Below, one piece after another: positions 9,922 through 19,423 of a stretch of DNA of 64,000 nucleotides. A program made the position numbers and the translations under genes. The stretch's first letter is position 1; every line of letters begins with the position of its first letter. This DNA is from Candidatus Binatia bacterium (GTDB taxonomy: Bacteria; Desulfobacterota; Binatia; UBA1149; CAITLU01). The stretch covers positions 1 through 64,000 of the forward strand of contig DASXOZ010000015.1 of the NCBI GenBank assembly GCA_036493895.1, in the 5' to 3' direction. Under the pieces are notes generated by a model. The model was not told the DNA's origin and ran no database searches. It worked only from the letters and a program-made list of their open reading frames with translations.

Positions 9922-12657
9922 ATGCACCAATTGAGCCTTTCCAAGACCCTCTTCCGGCCACGTCTGCGCGCAGCTACGGTCATTGCGGCCCTGGCCGCAG
10001 CCGTTGCCTCAGGTTGTTCCATGAACCAAGCCCCTGTCCTTGGCCCCCACCAGGCCGACACCCGCATCTTCAAGCTGGCCAACGGCATGAAGGTCGTGAT
10101 CCGCGAGGACCACTTCGCGCCGGTCGTGGCCGAGCAGGTGTGGGTCCAGATCGGAGGCGCCGACGAGATCGGGGCGGAGGCCGGGGCGGCCCACGTCCAC
10201 GAGCACATGCTGTTCAAGGGAACGGCGCGGCGCGGCGTCGGCGAGATCGCGAGCTCGGTGGAATCGTCCGGCGGCTCGATCAACGCGTGGACGTCGTGGG
10301 ACCACACGGTCTACCACCTCGTGCTCGCCTCGCGCTTTGCCGGAGAGGGCATCGACATCCTGGCCGACGCGATGCAGAACTCGTCGTTCGATCCGGGCGA
10401 GCTCAAGAAAGAGCTTGGCGTCGTGCTCGAGGAGTGGAAGCGGGGCCAGGACAATCCGTCCAACCGCGTCTACGACATGATGTTCGACACCGCGTACCAG
10501 TCGCACCCCTACAAGCGGCCGGTGATCGGCACCGAGGCGTCGATCAAGGGCCTTTCGCGCGAGCTGATCACCGGCTTCTACAAGCGCTACTACGCGCCGA
10601 GCAACATGACGCTGATCGTCGTCGGCGACGTCAACGCCGACGAGATGCAGCGCGAGATCCAGCAGAAGTTCGGCGGATTTGCCGACCACGACGTCCACCG
10701 CGGCAAGCGCCCGGCCGAGCCGCTTCAGAAGGAAACGCGCTTTGCGGGCGCGACGATGGACGTGCAGGAAGCCCAGCTCGCGGTCGGATTCCACATTCCC
10801 GATGCCAACGCGAAAGACACGCCCGCGCTCGACGTGCTCGCCCACATCCTCGGTGGCGGCGAAAGCTCGCGCGTGTACCGCCACCTCGTCGCCGAGCAGT
10901 CGATCGCGACCAGCGCCAGCGCGTTCGCGTACACGCCGTCCGATCCCGGTCTTTTCCTGATCAGCGCTTCGTACGAGGCCCCCGACGAGAAGAAGGTGCT
11001 CGGGGCGCTTCTCGAGGAGACCGCGAAAGTTCGCGACTTCCCCATCACCGACGAGGAGCTCGCGCGCGCCAAGACCAACCTCGAGAGTGACTTCGTATTT
11101 CGAAGCCAGACGGTGCAGGGCCAGTCGCGCGAGCTCGGCTACGCGATCGTCGTCCACCACGATCCGAACTACGCCGACAAGTACATCCATCAGATCCGCG
11201 CCATCACGGCCGCCGACGTGCAGAAAGTCGCGCGCAAGTACCTCACCACGGAGAACATGAGCGGCGTCAGCCTGCTACCCACCGGCAGCCACGAGGGAGT
11301 CGACGTTACCTCGCTCAAGGCAGCCGGCGCCGTGCTCGCGAGCAGGAAGCCGACCGTCGAGGCTTCCTCCAAGCTCGCCGTCGCGAAGACCGGCACGGCG
11401 GCGACGGGCATGCGGCCGGATACCGAGCCGAAACGGGTGGTGCTGCCCAACGGCGTGCGCCTGATCGTGCAGGAGCACCACGCGGTGCCGATGTTCTCGA
11501 TCCGCGCCGCGGTGCTCGGCGGCCTGCTCACCGAGAGGCCGCAGAACAACGGGATCTCCAACTTCGTCGCCGAAATGCTCACGCGCGGCACCGAGAAGCG
11601 CTCGCGCGAGCAGCTTGCCGCCGACATCGAATCGATCGCCGGCGAGGTCGGCGGCTTTGCCGGCCGCAGCTCCTTCGGCGTTTCGGGAACGTTCCTTTCG
11701 GAGTACCTCGACGAAGGCCTGAAGCTGACGACCGAAGTGCTGCTCGATCCGTCGTTCCCCACCGACGAGGTGGAAAAGACCCGGCGCGAGCTCCTGCTGG
11801 CGATCAAGAATCGCGCCGACGAGTCGGCGCAGGTGGCCTTCGATCTCGCGTACAAGACCGTCTACCCCGACCATCCTTACGGGATGACGTCGCTCGGCGA
11901 GGCCGAGAGCGTCTCGCATCTTTCGGCCGAGAACCTGCGCCACTACTACGAATCGGTGCTCGATCCGGACAGCCTCGTCGTCACCGTCGTCGGCGACATC
12001 GACAGCGACGCGGTGATCGCGCGCCTGTCGAAATCGCTCGCGCGCGTGCAGGGCGACGGCGTGCCGTTCGTCGATCCGCCGCCGGCGGCCAGGCCGACGC
12101 GCATCCGGCATGCGCACATCGACACGAATCGAAAGCAGAGCCACATCGTGGTCGCGTTTCCCGGCGTCGCGATGAAGGACCATGACCGCTATCCGCTGTC
12201 GGTGCTCGATACCGTGCTGTCGCGCCAGGGCGGTCGCCTGTTCTACGAGCTGCGCGACAAGCAGGCGCTGGCGTACACGGTCAGCTCGTTCTCGACCGAG
12301 GGCTTCGACCCCGGCCTGCTCGGCGGCTACATCGCGACCGACCCGGCCAACGAGGGAAAGGCCCTGGACGGGCTGCTGACCGAGTTCGGCAAGATCCGCG
12401 ACGGCGACGTCAAGGCCGAAGAGCTGCAGCGGGCGCAGCGCTACCTGATCGGCAACTACGAGATCGCGCTGCAGACCAACAGCGCCATCGCCGAGAACAT
12501 GACGTTCAACGAGCTGTACGGACTCGGCTATCTCGAGGGTCGCAAGTACGCCGAGCACATCAACGCGGTCGACGCCGCCGCGGTGCGCGCGGCCGCCGAG
12601 CGCTTCCTGACGCTGGACACGCGCGCCGAAGCCATCGTCGGGCCCCCGCGAAAGTGA
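9922..12657 (+). CDS. M16 family zinc metallopeptidase lipoprotein, two-module
   Basis: This 911-residue exported protease has a lipoprotein signal peptide ending in the lipobox ASGC near residue 32. It contains two pitrilysin-like halves. The first carries the inverted zinc site H-x-x-E-H (HVHEH) and the downstream zinc-ligand Glu region. The second, from about residue 510, aligns in fold but lacks the motif (the equivalent stretch is NFVAEML), so it should be the inactive partner half. Many bacteria encode these halves as two genes; here they are fused. It is divergent from the cvpA cluster with about 170 bp between, and probably degrades peptides in the periplasm or at the outer membrane. 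Confidence 0.93.
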   Translation: MHQLSLSKTLFRPRLRAATVIAALAAAVASGCSMNQAPVLGPHQADTRIFKLANGMKVVIREDHFAPVVAEQVWVQIGGADEIGAEAGAAHVHEHMLFKGTARRGVGEIASSVESSGGSINAWTSWDHTVYHLVLASRFAGEGIDILADAMQNSSFDPGELKKELGVVLEEWKRGQDNPSNRVYDMMFDTAYQSHPYKRPVIGTEASIKGLSRELITGFYKRYYAPSNMTLIVVGDVNADEMQREIQQKFGGFADHDVHRGKRPAEPLQKETRFAGATMDVQEAQLAVGFHIPDANAKDTPALDVLAHILGGGESSRVYRHLVAEQSIATSASAFAYTPSDPGLFLISASYEAPDEKKVLGALLEETAKVRDFPITDEELARAKTNLESDFVFRSQTVQGQSRELGYAIVVHHDPNYADKYIHQIRAITAADVQKVARKYLTTENMSGVSLLPTGSHEGVDVTSLKAAGAVLASRKPTVEASSKLAVAKTGTAATGMRPDTEPKRVVLPNGVRLIVQEHHAVPMFSIRAAVLGGLLTERPQNNGISNFVAEMLTRGTEKRSREQLAADIESIAGEVGGFAGRSSFGVSGTFLSEYLDEGLKLTTEVLLDPSFPTDEVEKTRRELLLAIKNRADESAQVAFDLAYKTVYPDHPYGMTSLGEAESVSHLSAENLRHYYESVLDPDSLVVTVVGDIDSDAVIARLSKSLARVQGDGVPFVDPPPAARPTRIRHAHIDTNRKQSHIVVAFPGVAMKDHDRYPLSVLDTVLSRQGGRLFYELRDKQALAYTVSSFSTEGFDPGLLGGYIATDPANEGKALDGLLTEFGKIRDGDVKAEELQRAQRYLIGNYEIALQTNSAIAENMTFNELYGLGYLEGRKYAEHINAVDAAAVRAAAERFLTLDTRAEAIVGPPRK

Positions 12658-12661
12658 CGCC

Positions 12662-13372
12662 TTACCGGGCTTCGACGACGCGCTCGGGGAAATCGCTGAA
12701 GAGGGCGTCGACGCCGTAGGCGAGCATGCGCTCGATGACGGACGCGGAGTTGGCCGTCCAGGCCCACACGTTGCGCCCCGCGCCGTGGCAGCGCGCGACG
12801 ACCGCCTCGCTGACGAGCGACACCGGCGGATGCACATTCTCGGCGCCGATCTCCGCTGCGCAGGCGAGGGCATGCTCGATTCCCGAGGAGTCGACGAGCA
12901 CGCCGATGCGCGCCTCCGGCATCACGGCGCGCAGCACGCGCAGCGCATCGTGATCGAACGACGAGAACATCACGGCCGCAGCGGCACCGCGCCCTCGCAC
13001 CGCCTCGATGCAGGCATCGACGATCTCCGCGCGGCGCACGCTGTGCTTGATCTCCAGGTTGAGCAGCGTGCGGTGCGAGTAGCTGGCCAGCACCTGGTCG
13101 AGCGACGGCAGGTGCGCGCGCACTCCGCGCCAGGATCCGGCATCGGCGCGCTGCAGCTCGTCGAACGTCGCGCCTTCGACCGGGCCGCAGAGATCGGTCG
13201 TGCGATCCAGCGTATCGTCGTGAATGACGACGGGAATTCCGTCACGGCTGAGCGCGACGTCGAACTCGAGGCCGTCGGCGCCGAGCGCGAGCGCTTTCTC
13301 AAAAGACGGCATCGTGTTCTCCGGCAGGTGTCCCGCCGCGCCGCGATGACCGATTGCGAGCACTCGCCCCAT
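12662..13372 (-). CDS. Glycerophosphodiester phosphodiesterase
   Basis: The 236-residue enzyme hydrolyses glycerophosphodiesters to glycerol 3-phosphate and an alcohol. The N terminus has the family signature HRGAAGHLPENT followed by GLEFDVALSRDG and the metal and catalytic residues in PVVIHDDTLDRTT. No signal peptide is visible, so a cytoplasmic UgpQ-like role is likely. It is convergent with the M16 gene, with a 4-bp gap, and divergent from prmA. Confidence 0.93.
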   Translation of the reverse strand: MGRVLAIGHRGAAGHLPENTMPSFEKALALGADGLEFDVALSRDGIPVVIHDDTLDRTTDLCGPVEGATFDELQRADAGSWRGVRAHLPSLDQVLASYSHRTLLNLEIKHSVRRAEIVDACIEAVRGRGAAAAVMFSSFDHDALRVLRAVMPEARIGVLVDSSGIEHALACAAEIGAENVHPPVSLVSEAVVARCHGAGRNVWAWTANSASVIERMLAYGVDALFSDFPERVVEAR

Positions 13373-13451
13373 CGCCGCGTTTGTATCAGCGAAATCGGCT
13401 TGGCGACAATTGCGCGGCCATCCGCGCAGACTCCGCCACGAAGAGCGACCA

Positions 13452-14510
13452 TTGCCGCAACGCTGGTTTGAAATCGCGCTCGAGGTGCCCGCTTCGCTGG
13501 TCGACGAGGCCGCGGCCCTGCTCGACTTCGCCGGATTCGGCGGGGTCGAGGTGCGCGATCGAACAGACCCGGCCCAAGTCGTAGTCGTCGTCGAATGTGA
13601 GAATGATCACGATGCGGGCGAGCGCGCCGCAATCGCACGCGACGCCGTCGCTGTGCTCGGCGGGGCACCGGCTGCACGCATCGTCGAGCTCGACCCGAAA
13701 GTCTGGACCGAAAACTGGAAGAAGCATTTCGCGCGCCGCACGTTCGCCGGCCGCGTCGAAGTGCGTCCTCCGTGGGAGCAGCCGAGCGCGGAAGAAAACG
13801 GTCTCGTCTCGATCGTCATCAATCCCGGCATGGCCTTCGGCACCGGGCTCCACGAGACGACGGCCGGCTGCCTCGAGCTTCTGGCCGAAGAGTTGCGCCC
13901 CGGCGACCGCGTCGCCGACGTCGGCTGCGGGTCGGGGATCCTCGCCATTGCGGCTGCGCGGCTCGGCGCCTCGTTCGTGCTGGCCACCGACGTCGATCCC
14001 CTTGCCACCGAGGCGGCGGCGGAAAATGTCGCTGCCAATTCGGTGAACACGCTCGTACGCGTCGAGATGGAGGAGGGCGAGCTCGGGATTCCCGAGTGGG
14101 AGACCAATGCGCGTCCGGGTTTGTCCACAGCCCGCAGTGACGCCGACAAAACATCGGCAACGCCGCTAAGTGGCAGTCGCGCCAAGGCCGGAGGAAGCGG
14201 AACGGGCATTCGCGCCGCCGCCGCGGGGAGCTTCGATCTGGTCGTTGCCAACATCCTGGCCGAGACTCTCGTCGAGCTTCGCGACGTTCTCACCGGCGCC
14301 GTGCGCGCCGGGGGCACCCTCATCCTCTCCGGAATCGAGGCGCGGAGGTTGAAAATCGTCGAAGAGGCTTTTATCCGTTCCCCTTGGTGCATCGCTCGAG
14401 TCCTCGCAAGGGGCGAGTGGGTTTCTCTCTCGGTGCACCACCAGGCCTTGGCAGAGCCCGTGCGCGCGCCTAGCGTGACGGTGCGAGGCCGGGCTCCGGG
14501 AGCTCCCTGA
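13452..14510 (+). CDS. prmA: Ribosomal protein L11 methyltransferase
   Basis: PrmA trimethylates ribosomal protein L11 using S-adenosylmethionine. The protein shows the N-terminal substrate-binding domain, the GMAFGTGLHETT block, the SAM-binding motif VADVGCGSGILAIAAARLG and the VVANILAETLVEL motif. TTG at 13452 fits the family N terminus (LPQRWFEIALEVP). At 352 residues it is longer than the usual 290-300, because a low-complexity Ser/Ala/Gly insert of roughly 45 residues (about 14100-14225) lies between the SAM site and the catalytic motif. It is followed after 3 bp by rsmE, so the two are likely one operon. Confidence 0.92.
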   Translation: MPQRWFEIALEVPASLVDEAAALLDFAGFGGVEVRDRTDPAQVVVVVECENDHDAGERAAIARDAVAVLGGAPAARIVELDPKVWTENWKKHFARRTFAGRVEVRPPWEQPSAEENGLVSIVINPGMAFGTGLHETTAGCLELLAEELRPGDRVADVGCGSGILAIAAARLGASFVLATDVDPLATEAAAENVAANSVNTLVRVEMEEGELGIPEWETNARPGLSTARSDADKTSATPLSGSRAKAGGSGTGIRAAAAGSFDLVVANILAETLVELRDVLTGAVRAGGTLILSGIEARRLKIVEEAFIRSPWCIARVLARGEWVSLSVHHQALAEPVRAPSVTVRGRAPGAP

Positions 14511-14513
14511 AGA

Positions 14514-15314
14514 ATGATCTCCGCACTGGCCACTCCGACTCTTCCGAAGACGCGCATTTTCGTCGAGCCCGCGCATCTTACCGCCGACCGCGCAGTGCTC
14601 AGCGGAAGCAGCCATCATCACCTGCGCAACGTGCTGCGCTTCAAGCCGGGCGACGAGCTCGTCGTATTCGACGGCAGCGGACGCGAGTGCTTCGGAGTGC
14701 TCGAGCTGTTCCAGGGGGAGACTGCCGTGGTGCGCATTCTCGGTGATGCCGGACGCAGCACCGAGTCGGCCCTCGACCTGTGCATCGCCCCCTGCCTGGC
14801 CAAGGGCAAGAAGATCGACCTCGTCGTCGAAAAAGCGATCGAGCTCGGTGCCGACCGCATCTGCGGCGTCATCTCCGAACGCAGCATCGGCCGGCTCGAG
14901 CCAACCCAGGCGATGGAAAGAGTGGAGCGCTGGAGGCGGGTGGCCAGGGCAGCTGCCGAGCAGTGCGGCCGCACCGTGCTGCCGGTCATCGAGCGCATCC
15001 GCACTTTCGAAGAGTTCGTCGCGAGCAAGCCGCCCGACACGCTCGGGCTGCTGTTCACCACGGCCGCCTCCCAGACCCCGGCAGCAACACTGCGGCGCAA
15101 CCATCCGGACGTCGTGCGCGTGATCGCGCTCATCGGGCCGGAGGGCGGTTTTTCGGCCGAAGAAGTCGAGTTCGCCGAGCGCCACGGCTTCGTTCCGGTC
15201 GGGCTCGGGCCGCGCGTGCTTCGCACCGAGACTGCCGCGATCGTCGCCGCCGCGCTGTGCCAGCACATCTGGGGCGACCTCGGGCGGCGGGCGCCGGGCA
15301 GCAACGGCAACTAA
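14514..15314 (+). CDS. rsmE: 16S rRNA (uracil-1498-N3)-methyltransferase
   Basis: RsmE methylates U1498 in 16S rRNA. The 266-residue protein has the N-terminal PUA-like RNA-binding part (HHHLRNVLRFKPGDELVVFDG) and a C-terminal SPOUT knot with the SAM-binding motifs LIGPEGGFSAEEVEFA and LGPRVLRTETA. It starts 3 bp after prmA ends, a pairing common in bacteria and consistent with a translation-modification operon. Confidence 0.95.
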   Translation: MISALATPTLPKTRIFVEPAHLTADRAVLSGSSHHHLRNVLRFKPGDELVVFDGSGRECFGVLELFQGETAVVRILGDAGRSTESALDLCIAPCLAKGKKIDLVVEKAIELGADRICGVISERSIGRLEPTQAMERVERWRRVARAAAEQCGRTVLPVIERIRTFEEFVASKPPDTLGLLFTTAASQTPAATLRRNHPDVVRVIALIGPEGGFSAEEVEFAERHGFVPVGLGPRVLRTETAAIVAAALCQHIWGDLGRRAPGSNGN

Positions 15315-15467
15315 CAGGCTGCGCAAAAACCCCGCCCGTCGGCCCGCACGCCGCTTGCACGCGACATCGGCGAAGCGCTCCCGGACCGCCTTTCGGCCGG
15401 CCGCGCCTTTCTTCGCGCGTGCGTTCGTCTAGCCTCCCGGACGGCGGGCCGGGCAAGGAGGGCAACG

Positions 15468-16430
15468 GTGAAATTCCTGCACGTGATGGACCCTATCGAG
15501 AGGGTCGACATCACGAAGGACACGTCCTTCGTGTTCATCCGCGAGGCCCAGCTTCGCGGCCACGAGAATTTCTACTGCAACACCACCGACCTCGGCTTCG
15601 ACGGCGGCATGGTCAAAGCACGAGTCGCGTCGCTGCGCGTGACCGACGTGCAGGGAAAGCACGCCGAGATCGGCGATTGGTCGTGGAGGCCGGCCGACGA
15701 GTTCCACTGCGTGTTCATGCGCAAGGACCCGCCGTTCGATACCGAATTCTTCTTTGCGACGCACCTGCTGAGCCTCATCGACGACGAGGCGACGTTCGTC
15801 TTCAACGACGCCCGCGGGCTTCGCGAAGCGACCGAGAAGATGTTCATCCTGCGCTTCCCGGACCTGATCGCCGAGACGATGGTGTCGGCCAGCCCCGATG
15901 CGATCCTGGAATTTCGCGACCGCGTCGGCGGCGACATCGTCATCAAGCCTCTCGATGGTTGCGGAGGGCTCGGCATCTTCCGCATCACGACGGGCGATTT
16001 GAACACCTACTCGATCCTGGAGATGTCGACGCGCAACGGCATGCGCCCGGTGATGGCGCAGCGTTTCCTTCCCGAGTCGCGAAGCGGCGACATGCGCCTG
16101 CTCTATCTCGACGGAAAGCCGATCGGCGCAATCCGCCGCGTCCCGAAGGAGAGCGATCTTCGCGGCAACATCCACGTCGGCGGCACGGTGGTGCCGGCGA
16201 TCATCGGCGAGCGCGAGCAGACGATCTGCAAGGCGCTGGCGCCGGCGCTGGAGCCGCTCGGGATTTATTTCGCGGGGCTCGACGTGATCGGGCATTACTT
16301 GACCGAGGTGAACGTCACCAGTCCGACGGGGATCCAGGAGAGCAATCGCCTGGGCAATCTGAGGCTCGAGGCGAAGGTGATCGAGTTCGTCGAGGGGAAG
16401 TGCAAGGGGCTCAGGCTGAAGAAGAAGTAG
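15468..16430 (+). CDS. gshB: Glutathione synthetase
   Basis: GshB joins gamma-glutamylcysteine and glycine to form glutathione in the cytoplasm. The 320-residue protein begins with the family pattern MDPIERVDITKDTSFVFIREA and has an ATP-grasp fold with VIKPLDGCGGLGIFRI and the C-terminal metal-binding region around TEVNVTSPTGIQE. No gshA is visible in the window. GCAACG/GGAGGG upstream of the ATG gives a reasonable ribosome site. A GST-like protein is encoded far away at 62057. Confidence 0.95.
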   Translation: MKFLHVMDPIERVDITKDTSFVFIREAQLRGHENFYCNTTDLGFDGGMVKARVASLRVTDVQGKHAEIGDWSWRPADEFHCVFMRKDPPFDTEFFFATHLLSLIDDEATFVFNDARGLREATEKMFILRFPDLIAETMVSASPDAILEFRDRVGGDIVIKPLDGCGGLGIFRITTGDLNTYSILEMSTRNGMRPVMAQRFLPESRSGDMRLLYLDGKPIGAIRRVPKESDLRGNIHVGGTVVPAIIGEREQTICKALAPALEPLGIYFAGLDVIGHYLTEVNVTSPTGIQESNRLGNLRLEAKVIEFVEGKCKGLRLKKK

Positions 16431-16584
16431 GTGAGCGATGCGTGCGCGGTTGCCCGTCAGCGGCGCGGCGCCTTCGCCCCTGGCACGCCGGTTTGCGGGG
16501 TTCCCTGCCGCAATTTGACCGGCCCTACGCGCGGCGCTACACACCCACGGCGCGGCCGGTCCGCGCCCTCGCCCCCCGCCACGT

Positions 16585-16659
<75 letters not shown>

Positions 16660-16846
16660 TTCAATTCAACTAGTTACGCTGACTGATTTCACGCCCAAAA
16701 GTCGGCGTGTGTAATTCTGGTGTAATCGTGTCGCCGGCACTGTGGCGAAAACTGACACACGACGCTGGTAGAACCTCACCGAGCAGCGTGCGCCGCGTTT
16801 CGCGGCAAGCAACGTGCCATGCGCGTCGCTCCGTTAAGGTTTCGCA

Positions 16847-17443
16847 TCAGCCAACAGCTTCCGCTTTTGGCGGTTCCGGCTGAGGCTGCACCGCTTCTTG
16901 CGGCCGGTACCGCTGGTCGAGTTTCCCCATCGCGGCCTGGATGTGGTCGCCGTTGGCATGGGAGTACCGCTCCACCATCACCAATGTCTTATGCCCGCTG
17001 ATGCGCTTCACGGTCGGGAGGTCCACTCCAGCCTGAACGAGATGCGTGATCGCCGTGTGACGAAGGGTGTGGCGCACCACTTTATCGGGATCGAGTTTCG
17101 CCGCCTTGACCACGCGGCGGAAGGGCTTGCTGATGTTGGTGGTATGGCCGCCCTTCTTTGTGTTCGCCGATGGGAATAACCACGAGACCCCTTCGGGCAG
17201 CGCCTCGATACGAGCCTTGAGGAACGCCGCAAGGTGCGGGGTGATGGGCTGGTCCCTCGGCCCTGCCTTCGCATTCGGAATGTAGATCATCAGCCGTTCC
17301 AGGTGCACGTTTTCTTTTCGGATCGACAGGATCTCCATGAGCCGCATCGAGGTTTCGAGTGCGATCAGGATGAAGGGATAGACCTGACCGTTGTCGTCCT
17401 TCTTGGCCTCAGCCTCCGGATTGACATAAAGGACAGACGATTT
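16847..17443 (-). pseudogene. Tyrosine recombinase/integrase, N-terminally truncated
   Basis: The frame encodes a complete-looking catalytic domain of a phage-type integrase: ArgI in ETSMRLMEIL, the Lys-containing beta-hairpin (NAKAGPRD), the HTLRH box, GHK, and nucleophile Tyr in VERYSHAN. The first internal ATG is at 17347, but homology-like sequence continues upstream (YPFILIALETS) until an in-frame TAA at 17444-17446. No SAM-like core-binding domain is encoded before it, so the protein is missing roughly its N-terminal half. It sits next to attL in the orientation typical of island integrases. I infer a deletion or an insertion-excision scar at about 17440. Confidence 0.8.
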
Positions 17444-17831
17444 TTAGGGGAAATGTCACGGACAAGGACGGGACTCCCCCAATCTTTCTTCGCGGGATAG
17501 AAGCGCTTTCACTCCGCCGGTAAGATGCAAACCGAAGTTGCGGCGCGTCGTGTGCGAGGCTCAGCAGGTCAAAACCCCGCGAACACTAATGCACTGGGCG
17601 CGGAGTTCCAGGTTGTCGCACGGCGACGGAAGAGTCGGAGAACGCAACCAATGAAAACTACGTTCATCCCCGAGAACGACGCTCTCGAAGGCCGTGGAAT
17701 TCGCGCAAAGCGGCGAGTGCCGGTGAACAGAATTTCCGTTTTGAGGAGAACCTCTCAGCCGCCGCTCAAGCTTGGACCAACGCTCCAGCAACAGATGAAG
17801 TTATTGCAGCGGCCGAGTACGGATAGCTGAG
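17444..17831. other. Non-coding or degraded stretch upstream of the integrase
   Basis: No convincing gene is visible. A 101-codon plus-strand frame (17525-17830) has no recognisable domain and an Arg/Lys-biased composition of the kind expected by chance. The segment directly abuts the broken end of the integrase and probably holds the scar of the event that removed its N terminus. Confidence 0.5.
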
Positions 17832-18203
17832 TTGGGTCAGTTCATTTCTGGCCGGCGACTCTTCATCGCGAGCTTCAGTGTCCTCGCCATGGCGACGACG
17901 ATTACTGATGCAGCAGCGCTTTCTTTGTATTGCCAGTGCAAAATGCGAGATGTCGCAGAACTCCAGCTGATGACTCTCTCTGCACTGGACTTCGAGTACT
18001 GCTTTAGCGTCGATAGCGCGAGAACCGAAGGGGGCCATGCGAAGGAATTGGCCGGTCTTGGTTCCGTAAAGGACGCGAACGATATGTTAAACTGCAAAAT
18101 AACGTGTTCAGACGAGAAGGAACGAGTCGCATTGGTTATACGCGACAAGTTCAAAAAAGATGCCCCGGAATGCGACGGCATAATGGCCAAAAGCAGAACG
18201 TGA
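17832..18203 (+). CDS. Small putative secreted protein of unknown function
   Basis: A 123-residue frame starting with TTG at 17832 begins with a basic stretch (GRRLF) and a hydrophobic segment (IASFSVLAMATTITDAAA) like a Sec signal peptide. The mature part has five or six cysteines (CQC, FEYC, LNC, TCSDE, PEC) that could pair outside the cytoplasm. I do not recognise the family. The start is uncertain because no strong ribosome site precedes the TTG. It overlaps the convergent gene on the other strand by about 50 bp. Confidence 0.4.
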   Translation: MGQFISGRRLFIASFSVLAMATTITDAAALSLYCQCKMRDVAELQLMTLSALDFEYCFSVDSARTEGGHAKELAGLGSVKDANDMLNCKITCSDEKERVALVIRDKFKKDAPECDGIMAKSRT

Positions 18204-19026
18204 TAACCGATTTTCCGCGCTTTGGCTTCATCATTTCTCGACAAGCTTGAGAAGCCTGTCGGCCGCGCGGAGCGAGACCCTCTCTATCTGACCGACACGG
18301 GCTTACTGAGTCGCCGGTCACCGAATCGTCACCGCTATTCCCCGCAGGATCGCGGACCGCGGCCCTGAGTAACACGGACGCAACGGAGGTGTGAACTCCC
18401 TCCGGTGGCGAGTGGCGAACGGCTGTATGGGTTACCCTTCGAACATCGGCCTTTACGCCGAACGCGTTGCTGGCGACGTAGTCGCCAGTCGTGCTCTCTG
18501 ATTCGGAAACTATAACCCCGATATTAAAAACACCGGTCTTGGGAGTAGGTCCCTTCGCGAACGCAAAGGCACTCAACGCATCGAATTCAGGCCCTTTGAA
18601 GATTCCCACTCCGATGCCGAGGGTCTGCGTGTCGGCGTCATACACGAGCGAATCGCGAAACTCTGTTTCGTCGAATGCCTCACAAGGCCCCCGATCCCAT
18701 GCCGTCTTGGCAATGATAACGGCAGACGGGTGAACGCTAGCGGGGCCTGCGAGGCGGGCGTTGTACTGCTCAGTCGTTTCGTATTCCCCTTTTGGCTGGT
18801 ACTCAGGTAGCGCAGCGATGACGGCATCGAAGGGCTTGGTGGTTATCGTCTCGCCAACATAGGTCGCGCAGGTTCCTTCGATAGGTGGGACGTCTGACTG
18901 CGATTGCACAGCAGTGTCCGGGACGTTCCACAGAGTAGTCACGGTGGCCAATTGCACCGGTGGTTCCATCGATGCTCCTGCGCACCCGAGCGCCATCCCC
19001 GTGAGCACAAATGGTCCGACTGGCAT
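18151..19026 (-). CDS. Putative lipoprotein of unknown function
   Basis: From ATG at 19026 the protein begins MPVGPFVLTGMALGCAG, a plausible lipoprotein signal with the lipid-accepting Cys at residue 15. The body contains EYQPKGEYETTEQYNARLA, a motif I associate with poorly described envelope proteins, followed by a beta-rich stretch. The last 70 or so residues are Arg-rich, look low-quality and overlap the convergent gene, so the true end may have been altered by a frameshift. Other ATGs lie upstream, at 19089 and beyond. No function can be assigned. Confidence 0.5.
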   Translation of the reverse strand: MPVGPFVLTGMALGCAGASMEPPVQLATVTTLWNVPDTAVQSQSDVPPIEGTCATYVGETITTKPFDAVIAALPEYQPKGEYETTEQYNARLAGPASVHPSAVIIAKTAWDRGPCEAFDETEFRDSLVYDADTQTLGIGVGIFKGPEFDALSAFAFAKGPTPKTGVFNIGVIVSESESTTGDYVASNAFGVKADVRRVTHTAVRHSPPEGVHTSVASVLLRAAVRDPAGNSGDDSVTGDSVSPCRSDREGLAPRGRQASQACREMMKPKRGKSVITFCFWPLCRRIPGHLF

Positions 19027-19423
19027 CCAGGAATGCGGAGCCGGCAACGCCGGAGTCTTACGCAACACAGAATCGGCCGAGGACTGCATAGCGTTGATGA
19101 TCAGCGTGAATGCGTCTCTAGCCAAGCTTGAGATAGTGTTTCGCAATTTCGGCTTCCAGCCCTTGCCCTTCCCGGCTCGTTCGTCGCTCCCGCAGCGTAG
19201 GTGGCGCGCCCCGGTCTCCACCTATCACTACGCGTGGGACTGAGGCCAACGAAGAAGGTGCGGGTCGGTTCGACGCTCAACACGCTTACCGTTGATGGGT
19301 AACCGGACGTACCAGAAACGTCCGCGTTGCCTTACGTTGCGTCGGTGACTCACGCTTAGGACTCGCGTCGCGAGCGCGACTGCCCAAGGCCTCCAGAACT
19401 GGACGCAAATCAGAGAGACGGCC

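Noticed and set aside
17525..17830. 101-codon frame whose end (LKLGPTLQQQMKLLQ) recalls the N terminus of sigma-54
   Set aside because: The match is short, sits at the C-terminal end of the frame, and no other sigma-54 part follows; it is probably chance in degraded DNA.
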